Positions 32,338 to 43,245 of a DNA stretch of 64,000 nucleotides are shown here, in pieces. Under the pieces are notes generated by a model. It was not told the DNA's origin. It made no database searches and saw only the letters and a list, made by a program, of their open reading frames with translations. Source of the DNA: Ligula intestinalis (lineage: Eukaryota; Platyhelminthes; Cestoda; Diphyllobothriidea; Diphyllobothriidae); contig JAYGXS010000004.1 of NCBI GenBank assembly GCA_036362985.1, positions 25,252,125 to 25,316,124 of the forward strand, given 5' to 3'. The position numbers were made by a program, and so were the translations under genes. Numbering within the stretch: the stretch's first letter is position 1; each line of letters begins with the position of its first letter.

Positions 32338-33354
32338 CTAGCTATGGCGGAATTCTAGAGTGCGCCTCAGTGTGAATATCTGATCCACACATCCACGCCC
32401 ATCTCGGAATCCGGCTTGGTTGGGTCGTGTCCTGGAGTCACGTACAGACTGGTAGCGCCTGAGAATAACAACAGCGAAGATCTTTGAAGCAACATCGATA
32501 AGACTTATGCCACGGTAGTTCTCGCATCTGGTCTTATCTCCCTTATTGTGGACAGGTACAAGGATTCCTGAGCCCCAGTCATCGGGAACGGTCTCTTCTC
32601 GCCACGCCTGTACAATCACCTCATGGAGCCGAGGAGCCAGGGTGTCGACACAGGACTTGTAGATCTCTGCAGGAATACCGTCCTCTCCGCACGCCTTGTT
32701 GTTGCGTAGCCTCTGCATTGCATCGGTAACTTCGTCTTCGGAAAGGATGTCACACGACACTGCGTAGGCAGGAGAGAATTGAAACTCCGCTGTGGAGGAG
32801 AGGGAGGGTGTGATGGGTTGTTTGTCAAAGTTGAGTAGGTGCTCGAAGTGTTCGCGCCAGCGATCGACCTTGGCCGAGTTGTCGGCCATAAATTCTCCAT
32901 TCACATCGCGAACAGAATCACAGAGTGTCGGGGGCTTTCCACTAACATGGCGTATGATTTGGTACAATTTTCGGGTGTCACCAAAATTTGAAGCCTGCTC
33001 CATAGAAGTCGCCGTTTCGGACCAATACTTCTTCCGATCATCTCTAGCCGACTTTGCTGTCAGCTTTCGAAGATGGCGAAAGGAGGCATCGTTCCGGGAC
33101 CTGGCCCGAGTGGTCTCGGCCGATAGCTGCAGGGTTCTTCCGCTGATCCAGTCACTGCGGCGCCGCTGAGTGAATCCGAGAATCTTCTCAGCTGCCCCAT
33201 AGATGGATGTCTTCAGTGATGGCCACTTGCTACTGCCCTCGGTGTCAGTTTGGGTCATAAGACGGGACTGGATTTCTGTGCTTAAAGCCTCGTTAGTGTT
33301 GGTTTGCCGGAGCTTTGCGACATCAAGGCGTCTCGCACGTGGCAGTTTGGGCAC
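32338..33354 (-). pseudogene. RTE linker and RT N-terminal region
   Basis: A 338-residue frame: KYWSETATSMEQASNFGDTR, VDRWREHFEHLLNF, RLRNNKACGEDGIPAEIYK, VPVHNKGDKTRCENYRGISL (RT motif 1), RPNQAGFRDGRGCVDQIF. It ends at a TAG just before motif A. The text continues beyond the TAG in the same frame as TAVCFVDFATAFDSIHCESL, with the motif-A Asp intact, so the stop is a recent point mutation. Confidence 0.85.
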
Positions 33355-33357
33355 AGA

Positions 33358-34140
33358 TTAGAGGTGAACCTTCAGGCGCGTGCGAACGAGAACATGGTCA
33401 GACCTGTGGACGTTACCAGTTTCGGCACCTCGCATCGACCTGCTATCGTGAACCCAGCTGCGAAACCGTGAACCAACTAGAATGTAATCGATCTGACTGG
33501 CGGTACGGCCATCGTTCGAATACCAAGTCAGTAGATGTTTGTGACGATGCTGAAAGCATGTGTTGGTAACAAGCAGTCGGTTCTGTTCGGTAAACTGCAG
33601 CATCCTCTCACCATTGTCCGTTCGAGAGCCAAGCCCAAAACGACCAAGAAGGTGGCTGTTTGTCGGGTCACCGGGCCCATTCCGGCCATTCCAGTCCCTG
33701 GCAACAATTAGCAGATCTCGACGAGGGAGTCGTTCAGCTAGCTCCTGCAGCTGCGAGTATAAATGATCTTTCTCTTGCTGTTCAGCCGCCGACGTAGGTG
33801 CATACACAGATACGACCGAGATGTTCGTAAAATGGCCTTTTAGTCGAACATAGGCCATTCGGTCGTTGACTGATTCCCATGCTAGTAGTGCACGGTTAGC
33901 TTCTTCCGAGAGGGCAATAGCCACCGTGTCTACCAGATGAGTCACTCGAACCGCTGTGATACAAGGTGAAATAAGAATCGACCCCCGGGATTTTGATTTC
34001 TCGGGCGCCTGAGTCGGGGAGTTGGACCTCTGACAAGCAACAAACATCCACATGATATTCATGGAGACTGTGCGCTGTCAGCCTTTGAGTACCAGGTTCC
34101 AGAAATGTTCACACATTCCAGCATCCAATACCAAGAGTCC
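33358..34140 (-). pseudogene. RTE AP-type endonuclease
   Basis: The domain starts near 34140 with LGIGCWNV, a stop where Arg is expected, then TFLEPG and CCLSEVQLPDSG (catalytic Glu). After a frameshift near 33990 the long frame gives NISVVSVYAPTS, LIVARDWNGRNG (normally AGDWN; Gly to Arg, Asp kept), TASQIDYILV and RSDHVLVRTRL (SDH intact). An RTE-type apurinic endonuclease domain, now disabled. Confidence 0.8.
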
Positions 34141-34567
34141 GTGTTTTTGTTTAGCAGTCCAGCTTGCACATTATTCGCCCGCACCACCGGACAAGGGTTG
34201 CGAAGCGCGTCGGTTCCCGCGGACGCCGTAGCATGGGTCGTAAAATCGTAAGTTGACATGTTCATGAGGTTTCTTGGGAATTTTGAATACAGGCGGGTCC
34301 CCAACGGCCGCTCGGATTCGTTGTTCGAGGTTGTCTCCTCTAGCACTTTGGCTCAAGAACCTAACCACAAGGCATTGGTGTTAGTGGCAAGCAAACCTAT
34401 TTAATGGCGGTTCACGCTCGCCATGTCACAGTGTCGTCATTGGGCCTTGCGGTATTTTATAAGGCAGTCGGTGCACCAGACCTCAGCCCACCGCGCCCTG
34501 GTAACACTGTCGCTGCTGCGTCCGCGACTGCTTATTCGCCAGACCCGGGAGCCTGCTTATTTCGCAG

Positions 34568-35143
34568 CTAACCTTCACTGAAGGCCGCGCCACTATCCGC
34601 CACCCGTGGACGCGCCAGGTAGCCTGCAGCTTGGCTAACGGGTAACCCTTCAAGAAGGTGTTTGTCGAGCGTCATGTTAGTAAAATTATGTGCGTACCGC
34701 TCCGGAGCATTTGAAAATGAGGACTGAGCTTTCGCCGGATTGATGCTGCCAAGGAGCTTTGTCCGCTTTACTTCCATACGTCTTTGACTCACAGTCTGCA
34801 CGTAGTTGCTAAAATTCATTCATTCTTTCGCCGTCATTTAATTCACCAATAACGGCCATTCGTTGTTGAAGGTTTCGGTTTAGCTCTTTGAGCTTCACTG
34901 TGACACCCTCAAGTCGGTTCTCGGCGTATCTCCTTAACGTTGTATTAGAGATTATCGTCCGATTACTGCGAAGAGGCCTCCAGTATTCGTGAGGATATTC
35001 ACATTTCACTGTGCAATTGTAATAACTCCGAAACCACATTCGCTTCGGCAAGTCGTGTGTTGAAACGCAGGTACTAATTAGGTACCTTAAACACCGCGGA
35101 ATCCTTGGATTGTTTGAGTTCAGCGATGATACCCATTTAAGCA
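34568..35143 (-). pseudogene. Penelope-like element N-terminal part (probable)
   Basis: The minus-strand frame 35144-34809 has a coiled-coil-like stretch (VTVKLKELNRNLQQRM), then a stop. The next frame reads NFSNYVQTVSQRRM and HNFTNMTLDKHLLEGL, which resembles the N-terminal region of Penelope-like RT proteins upstream of the palm. The match is lost where RTE 5' sequence seems to start (about 34640). The assignment rests on my memory of the family pattern. Confidence 0.4.
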
Positions 35144-35171
35144 TTCAAGAAGTCGAGATAGGCGAATGTAC
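35144..35171 (+). repeat. 28-bp direct repeat, right copy
   Basis: TTCAAGAAGTC, then G, then AGATAGGCGAA and TGTAC. It pairs with 31125-31152. If it is a target-site duplication, the insertion comprises the RTE plus the adjoining 34640-35143 block. Confidence 0.55.
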
Positions 35172-35300
35172 GTTTTCGATTAATTTGAAACATCGTTTCA
35201 TTTGTGCATACGTTTCTGAAACTTGCCGCCTAGTTGTTCGACCAATGTAACGTTTCAATTCATCGACTCCATAAGCAACACAAATATCAAGGGGAAAACG
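35145..35300 (-). pseudogene. GIY-YIG-like endonuclease fragment of a Penelope-like element
   Basis: The minus strand reads ICVAYGVDELKRYIGRTTRR, with the Y-I-G-R-T-T-R signature of Penelope-like GIY-YIG domains, then QVSETYAQMKRCF and a stop at 35145. It overlaps, antisense, the first codons of the Penelope RT on the plus strand, so one of the two boundaries is wrong or the two fragments are joined in inverse orientation near 35256. Confidence 0.35.
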
Positions 35301-35841
35301 ATGTTATCCTTCGATGTCGCGTCTCTGTTCACCAACATTCCCCTCTCAGAAATTCATAGAATATTTGTGTGAGGAGATTGTTAAACAGGAATTTCCTATC
35401 GGCATGCCGATCGGAGACCTAACAGAACTACTCTTCCGCTGTACGTTAAACGTGCAATTCAGCTTTAATGGACAATTTTACCGCCAAATCGATGATGTAG
35501 CGATGGGATCACCACTGGGGCCTCTTTTAGCTGATGCCTTCATGGGCAAACTGGAGAGCAACGATCTTTCCCCTATTATGAAGGATCTTCATGCTTATGC
35601 TAGATATGTGGATGATGTATTTGTAATAGCGGATAGAAGTATTGAGTTGAACACTTTCTTAGCTAAAGTGTATCATGTGCACCCAGCGTTAACCTTCACT
35701 CTAGAAAAAGAGGACAGACAGTGCCTCCCCTTTCTGGATGTTCTTCTTAGTAGAAGATCGGATGGAACAATGAGTAGAAATGTATTTCGTAAGAAAACCT
35801 GGACAGAGCAATGCACTAATTTCTACAGTTTTGTACCATAG
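35256..35841 (+). pseudogene. Penelope-like element reverse transcriptase fragment
   Basis: From about 35256: FIDSISNTNIKGKTMLSFDV and ASLFTNIP (palm motif A with FDV), one-base frameshift near 35350, then EYLCEEIVKQEF, LLFRCTLNVQFSFNGQFYRQ, DDVAMGSPLGPLLADAFM (motif B) and ARYVDDVFVIAD (motif C, YVDD). Ends HFYSFVP-like and a stop, before the usual thumb and GIY-YIG parts. These are the standard Penelope RT motifs, distinct from LINE RTs. 5' and 3' truncated. Confidence 0.85.
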
Positions 35842-36999
35842 GTGGGCGTACATCTTTTAGTACTCGCGTATGTCGGCGGTAACGTAGCTAGAGTCGGGTC
35901 CCATGCCATAAGTTTCTTTCTTTCCTGGTGCAGTACGAGTGTGGCACCATGCTTGTCATGGTTAAAATGATGACTTTCACTCTGACCTGATTTAGTGACA
36001 CATGCAACCGGATATACGAGCTTGCACCGTTTTCTAGTACGGTTCCAATGTTGGGCCGGTTTCTAGTCTTTCCTATCTCCACGCGTTAACTTGTTAGTAT
36101 GAGGTCAAAGGTGCCCCTAAGCGTGCCGCCTGATAAATTGCGCTGTACCGTCACGGGGCAGCTCAGGATACGGCATGCATAGTTTGGTTCGCACTTCAAA
36201 ACAAATGCCGAACATGGGGGTGCGTAGTGGCACGTATAGAGGTGGCTTCAGCCGCGCCAGCCACCTGCGCCCCATCTCGCCTTCGGTTTTCTTGATTCTG
36301 TCTTCACACCGAGCACACGTGAGTAAGAAAAGAGGGAAAGAGCGAGTGCGGTCATAGAGACCCGTCGTAACTGATATCACTGGCAGTCGTTTGGCGTCCT
36401 ATAGTGCTCTTGTTCGCTTTCAAACCACTGAAACAAATTAGCTCCCTTTCTTGACAACATAACAGATGACAGCCTTTTATTGTCATCCGACTATAGTTCC
36501 TTCTGTCTCAAGGTGTGTGACCAAAAATCATCATCTCAACTCAATGCTTTAATAACTACGAGTTCTTGTAGAATCTTTGTGCCAAACCATCTTCATACCA
36601 GTTTTTCAGAGTTGGTGAATAGCAAGTCCTGAAAAATAATAGGATTAACATGATATCAGTCTCCTTGTGCTTGCCTATTTCAGTATCCTCATAGTGTCTC
36701 TATCACAGAACCCACCAGGGGCATCTGATTTACAGGTGGCCTCCAGGAGATCCTGTTATTAGTTTAGTCCATATGAAAAAAATACAGAAAGTAGCTTTGG
36801 CCGATTTCTGATGCCTCCTTTTTCTGAACGAAGACTCAGTAAGATAAGGTACTGACCAACAATCTTCATTCATCGTATAGCACTAGAGATGTATGCCTGC
36901 CTGTGGGAATCTTAGTTTCTAGCGGTTTTTTTGTTCAGCTCACCACACTTTCCAATTAGATGGACTCTGGTAAACGCCCTGGCGTCATTCAATGTACTA
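35842..36999. other. No gene recognised
   Basis: Only short chance frames on both strands. No repeat recognised. Confidence 0.4.
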
Positions 37000-37185
37000 C
37001 AGTAGTCGCCGGGTATTAGGCCCACGGTTAATAAGCCCGCCGCTTATTAAGCTCAATTAGGTCTGTGTCCGATGTAGACTTGATAACCGGCGACTGCTGC
37101 ATTAAGCCCACAGTTAATAAGCCCGCCGCTTATTAAGCCCAATTTGGTCTGGGCTCGAGGTGGGCTTAATAGCCGGCGACTACTG
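37000..37185. mobile_element. Pogo-like MITE dimer, 186 bp, TA-flanked
   Basis: The left end CAGTAGTCGCCGG and right end CCGGCGACTACTG are perfect inverted complements, and both sides are flanked by TA (36998-36999 and 37186-37187), the target of Tc1/mariner-pogo elements. Internally, unit A (37000-37099) has its own right end CCGGCGACTGCTG. Unit B (37100-37185) repeats unit A from about base 14 on. CAGT starts of this type are known from pogo/Tigger elements. No transposase is present; it would need one in trans. Confidence 0.75.
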
Positions 37186-38822
37186 TATTTGGTATTAAAG
37201 TGAGGTGATTCTGCGACAGTTAGGTTCGTTACATTCTGTACGCAGAGTAACAATAGGATAGAAAAAATTACACATTGTTGCCGTTTTAGCCTTTCTATAC
37301 AGTCAGCCCTGCATGGTATGCCTCCAAGTTTCTCTCTATTTTACATACCTGAGGTTCCAGGAATTTCTTCTTTTTCCGAAAACGCGCCGGATAGCAACCC
37401 CTCCGTCTACAACTAACCGTTTGGTTCTCCAGTTAATGTCTTAAAAACCGGTTGCTGTTTCTAATCATCCTCCTTGATCTTAAGAATACTCCTTCATTTT
37501 GCTTTATTCTGCACCAAGTGCATATGCTATTTTTTCCGTACTGTTTTAGTTTTCCTACCGAGTGACAAGTCCGTTTTTTGCGTCAACTGCTCCATCCCCA
37601 CGCTCTGTCGGCGTAAGCCATCCTGAGAGGGCAAGAAAGAGATTCCCGCCGGCAAGGATGAATTTATGTCAAACCTCTTTCTGCCTGCACTCCACGTTGC
37701 CACAATACCCGACGGCATCTCCTACTCCCTTATGTGTGCCCCGAGTTTAATCCAGTGCGCTTTTCCGCCTCTTTAAAAACCGCCTGCTCGCCTACAGCTG
37801 ATTACTAACACAACCACTTCCTGGCCTTGTTGCCTGCAAGATTTTAGGACGATGGATTCTCTCTCTCTCTCTCTCTCCCCCTCTTCCCACTTTGCCCGCA
37901 CCTGCTTGTCACCGTGCTACCTCACTTTTAGACCGCACATGGTCACCTTCTCTCTGTGTAGCGCTCCGATAGATCAGTAATTGCTTCTTCCTCCTCCTCC
38001 TCCTTACTACCCCTTCTCTCCCCTCTGTATGAAGTATCAACCCTCCACTTCCTCCGCGAGATTTCTACCAATTGTATATCTAGTGAGAGTCGGAAACTCG
38101 CCATAATCTGTTTTGCCTGATGCCTTTCCTGTTCAGGTGCCTGCTCCATTTCTTCGGGTTTGTGCCAATCAGAGCCACCACTTCCTGTCGCTCATTCTAT
38201 CCCACTCCTTAACTCAATCCCTCTCGTTGGTTGGCGGCGGCGTTGGCGGGGTGAGGGAAATATGGAGATCCAGTTATGATCTGGACCGCTCTGTACATGT
38301 GCGTGCGTGCATGCATCATGCCGCAGGACGCAGTCCTCTTCACTCAATCACGCGTGCGGCCTCTAAACCGCATTGCCTCCCTCATTCCTCTCTGTGCTCC
38401 ACCCCCCCCCCACCCTCCTCTCCCCAAGCCGGCGTCTACTAACTGGATGGCACATTGACGACTATTTATGTTTATTTTTGGACTCTTGTTTGTTAGTGTT
38501 TTCCAGCCAGCCCTGCATACTCTGCAGTGCAGATTCAGACGATCTGCTGATGCCTTTCTGTTTCCTTTTGTCCGTCGTTGGTGGAGGGAGGGGGAGGATC
38601 TGAACTCTTGGTGACCACTTGAATGGCGGTACCTTATCGTTCGAACCGCAACCCATGGTAGTTGGTAGTAATGTTAGATTGGTTAACGTGCCGTTGACAT
38701 CAGTAATCTCTTTCTGACGTGTCAAGCTATCCGTCTGCTCACCTATCTTAGGCCCCCTGATGAGTATAATGAGCTAAATCGGGTCATTTAGCATGGAATA
38801 CTACAAGCCGTTACTTGCTTAT
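37186..38822. other. No gene recognised; C/T-rich stretches
   Basis: Contains C/T-rich tracts around 37850-38050 and 38380-38420 and incidental frames on both strands (for example 38113-38442) whose composition follows the tracts. No gene can be supported. Confidence 0.4.
37859..37877. repeat. CT-dinucleotide microsatellite
   Basis: About nine CT units in a row, inside a wider pyrimidine-rich stretch. Confidence 0.9.
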
Positions 38823-40425
38823 TACTTGTTACGGCTGCGATCATGACTGCTTTAGCCGGTCTTCATAATGTCTCGAATGGTACTTCTCCACACCTGACAA
38901 TCCGTCACAGCACACCTAGTTATATTGATTGGTTCTCTTCGCCAACGTTGAAAGCCGAATCTCGAGAACCACGGCCATGTCCTGCCGGACTGAGTCGGGC
39001 CAGGTTTTGTGATGATCCCCTCCTCGACCTACCCAATTGGGTAACGGCGTCGGGTTGAGAGCAGTACCACTGAACTCGTGAGGTTGACAAATCAGGGGCT
39101 GTTAAAACTCCACTTCTTCAAGTTGACAATCATTAATCTCGAGAGATGCCTTAGGTGCTTTCTCTCGGGCAGAGAAAACACTTTGGTTTCCCGGCATTTG
39201 TGGGAAAACCGTCCAATTTTGCTAGCTCGTTTACCTGTGACACCATAGACTAGACCGTTAAAGCTTGAAGTTATTAAAGCATATCATCAAAGTTGAAAGG
39301 TTTTTATGCGCCAAAACCAGCGCAGTGATGTAACGATAGTATACCTTGATGATGGCGGTTATTTTGGAATTTACAGTTGACCGATTCGAACATAGTGGCA
39401 AAGTCAACGAAGCAGACGGCCATTTGTTCTTTGTAGTTGTGGCGGAAGCAAGGATCCGTCTCAGTATGAATATCTTATCCATGTCCAGCGCGGAATCTGT
39501 CTTGGTTGGGTTGCGTCCTAGCTTTACGTAGGGACTGGAACCGCCCGAGAAGAGTGTAGGTAAAGAACTTCGTAAAGACATCGATAAGATTTAAGCTGCA
39601 GTAGTTCTCGGATATTGTTATATCTTCCTTCTTGTAGATAGGTAGGACACTCGTTAATGAACATTCACCTGACCGCTAATAAGACTCATCTGCCCCGCAA
39701 TCCCTTGAGACGCGCTATGGGCTCTGAAATCCGTAACAGTTGGTTATATAGGCAGATAGTATTGCCGGCAAGGGCAAGGTAGAGTGGAATGGTATCCGGC
39801 TTATTAGCCGTCGGGTGCAAGCATGCCTAAGCCCTAGTCATTAGAAAGGGCCTCGTTCTTCTGCGCTTGTTCAATCACCTCATGGAGCCAGGGCGCTGGG
39901 GTGTCGACACAAGACGGGAAGACTACATAAGGTAAATCATCATCTGCAGGTTTCTTATCGTTGAGCAACATTTGTATGGCGTCGGCGACTTCAAAAGCCG
40001 GTTCGCACAAGAATAGATAATAAAAAGAGGGGATAGACCGCTGTAGATGGGTGCAAGGGTGTGCTGGGTTCGATGTGAAAGTTAAGCAGGTACTCGAGGT
40101 GCGCTCAACCTTGGCTGAGGTGTCAGTAATAAAGTCGTCATTCATACCACGAACTGATTCATTCCGTGAAATGAGCTTACCGCTAACTGTGGATAACCTG
40201 GCAAGGTTTTCGAGTACTACCAAATTTCGAGACTTCCATGGAGGTCGCAATTCCAGTCTTCCCTAGCAGAATATACCATCATCCTTCTGAGTGGGCGGAA
40301 GGAATAATCACTGCAGCACCTGGCTTGCATGGTCTGAACATAACTGCAGGGTTCTTCCACTGATTCAATCACTGCGGCGTCGCTGGGTGTATCCAAGCGT
40401 TTTCTCAGCTGCCCCATGGCTAGGA
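38823..40425 (-). mobile_element. RTE-clade LINE, old degraded copy (copy 3)
   Basis: The 3' end at 38823-38900 matches 31157-31220 (ACTTGTTACGGCTG and TAGCCGGTCTTCATAATGTC). The motif-A region (AVCFVDFAT near 39400) and the linker (near 39840-40420) can still be followed, with many indels. It ends near 40425 where copy 1 has GCTGCCCCAT. Much older than copies 1 and 2. Confidence 0.65.
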
Positions 40426-43245
40426 CTTTCGAACTGAGTCCATATTTTGAGTGGCTAAAGCGTAAGGGGCAGGAAGTTATATTATAGCAGATGGAATTGA
40501 TTTGACACCCATGGTCCAAGTGAGGCACTGAGTAATACGGCATGCATGTCACCCATTGACTGCAGTCAATTAGTCATTGGTGTAGACGCTTGTTGCGAAG
40601 AACCGCGTTTTGTGCGGATAACATAATTTTGATGCGTACTCAGTTTGTTCTTTTTTTGTCTGGGCGATTGTTATTGAAAAAAGTAGCTGGCTGTGTTATT
40701 CACGCAATAAGTCATGAAAAATGCTATCTAACTTTTGAGACGTTGGGGAGCTCCGGCAGTTACAGGGTATTTCCTGTGATGTCGACTGCCAACTGTCACA
40801 CTGATGGTGGTACAAGCAGGAAAGGTGTTTGCCTCGTCAGCTCAGTTGTTCGGACTGAATTAGGCTGATTTAGAGGCAGTAAGCGGCCAGTAATCTGCAT
40901 CACTAGGAGGGGGGGGGTTGCGGCGGGCCAGAGGTAGAGTATTTGAGGCCAATTTGAATAACGAAGATTTTTATCTACTCGCGGCACATGCCCTGGCTTC
41001 GTGGGTTTTATGTTTAACTACATGCAAGTCTCGTTTGGGCTCGGATGCAGAGCGCGTATGGCTTCGAAGCGTACAATAGGTTTCAAATTGACGTACCTGG
41101 ATTGACCCGAAACGACAGTCACTTGATTGCAATTATCTGCCCGCCGCTGGGACAGCCTACGCAAACTGTGCCAACGCTCAAGCTCTTGCAGCTGCTAGCA
41201 AGTGTACATGCACTAGTCTGCCAAACCAATCCGGTCTGGCCAAGCATCTCCCAGAAACTGGCTCATACAGGAGCTCATTGCGACGACCGCCACGCTCACT
41301 AACTTTGGACGCTGCCCCTCTTGGGAGCAGGTGCACGTTCGTCTGACAGTCAGCTTGCTCAAACCTAGTATCCACAATCTCTGTACAGAATACACCGTTC
41401 CACCCATCTGACATCTCGCTTGTTCTTTTTGCCACAAGGAATCGGGCCCGAAGATCGCAGCGGCAACGGTTTTATCTATCAAGTTAAGCCACTGCGATAT
41501 AACTTCAGTAAGGCCCGTTCAGGCTAGTACTTCGCTTCCCTCACTTCAGCTTGGGTTGCGAGATCCAGCAGGAGTAAGGGGGGTGGGAGCGCTTTACCAG
41601 TGTGTCCGTTTTTTATCAGGCACGTTAAAAGCATACAGTTAATCGGATGTTCGGAATAATGGTTGCCGCTGTCTACTGGCTTAGGAGACCCTGACCACCA
41701 TCCGGGGACTGCCTGCCAATCTGCAACCTGCATTACCTTCCCAGGTGTTAGGCGCCTAACTCTTATACTCTATAGTCTGAGTTATGCAGGTGAAATTCGC
41801 TGTTGCGGAAGGAAACTTGATGCTGTCATTTGACAGCAAGAATTTTCGTTTCTGGCATGCGGTGGGAACCTTTTGGTCGTTGAATCTTCTCTAGCCAGGT
41901 TGCAGGAACATCTCTTCCTCTTGAGATTTAAACAAGTCCTGCTATTCAAACTCAGTGACCACCCATCACAAAGATGGCTGGGTACGCACTCAGTGGAAAA
42001 TAGTGTTCACGCTACCGTAGGCTCTAATGACGAAGCACCACAAGTGCATAGACCCCTCCACCTTGTTCGTCACTTTTATAAGCAGTCAGGATTCAGCCGG
42101 CTCTGGCCCCCAGTGGACAAGCGCGGATCTAACTGTATCCTAAAATAGTGCCACAGGGTGGTTGCGTGAGCTTAATCTGGAACTACTTGTCACTGTGTAC
42201 GTATGTCGGCGACAGAGACGCTCCATTTTCGGTCAAAACGCGGAATGACGAGATTTCCGTAAACAGTGCTAAATGTTCAGGAGCTATCTTTGGTCAGCTG
42301 CCGCAAACACTGTAAACTAATGGTGTAAAATTCTAAAACTAGAATCATCTGGTCCAATCCTTACAGTCGATGCAAATTAAAATGCTGTAGTCCCTTCTAC
42401 TGTATACCTAACGTGCCTCAGCAAACCAAAAAAACAAGTTTACGATGGATTTCCCTTATTCGCTATAATTTGGACTTATACGTTGTAGGCGGATCAAGTG
42501 ACTAGTTTTGTTGTCCAGAGGTACTGTAAAAAAATTGGTTGCCATAGGCCATTTATAAATGCAGACTCCTCCTCTCCTGTTTATGGGGGTGTGTACTAGG
42601 CCCCATCGACGAATGTCCATTGTTCATAGAGTTTTTATTCTCCTCTTGAATTCGTGATTGACACATCTGGTTTCTCCGCGTCTGACTATGTTCTGTTTGT
42701 GCCATTTAGCATCAGTTTGGTCAGTAAGCTGACCCAACCGTGAAAAAATCATCGGTGTTCGATCTCGCAACAACAGGGACAAGACTTGAATTAATTGAGT
42801 TAAAATCAACCCAAAACATCGTTTAATCAATTAATACTGATAGGCGTTGGGTGAATTATAGATCGATTTCGAAGGAAATCCTGATTGGTCAGTCATTTTT
42901 CAGTAGCAGGATTGATAGAGTGCATAAGTTGCAGTAGACTGAGCAGGTAGTTTAACCCAGGTGCGATTCAACGCACTGTTCCGGCTGGGGCCTAGTAGCT
43001 CCGGGAATGTAAGCGTTGGCTGTAATAAAGTCTTCCGCTTGCTCTCCTGGGATTCAGTCTCATCAAAACCGTCAGGTTTGCCGATAAAACGCCTACTGGA
43101 TACGAAATTATTGATGGGCTAACACACTCGGGCTTCAGTCGCCCACTGCAACTAGACTATCTTGCTAGTTAACGCGTCGTAGCTGTCCTCGGCCCCTCCA
43201 CGGTGGACCACTCTTGCCTTGTGTTTTGTCACACCAAATACAGGC
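40426..43245. other. No gene recognised
   Basis: Chance-length frames only. A run of nine G occurs near 40910-40918. Nothing else supportable. Confidence 0.4.

Larger units (their letters stand above)
31153..34640 (-). mobile_element. RTE-clade LINE, near full length (copy 1)
   Basis: On the minus strand: a 5' region (about 34640-34140), endonuclease (34140-33358), linker and RT N-terminal part (33354-32338), RT with C-terminal region (32269-31181), and a short tail ending in repeated ACAAGT units at 31153-31170. RTE elements typically have a short 3' UTR and a simple-repeat tail. ORF lesions: a nonsense codon near 34112, a frameshift near 33990, a stop near 32337, and a one-base frameshift near 32275. 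The 5' limit near 34640 is estimated from where Penelope-like coding text begins. Confidence 0.8.
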
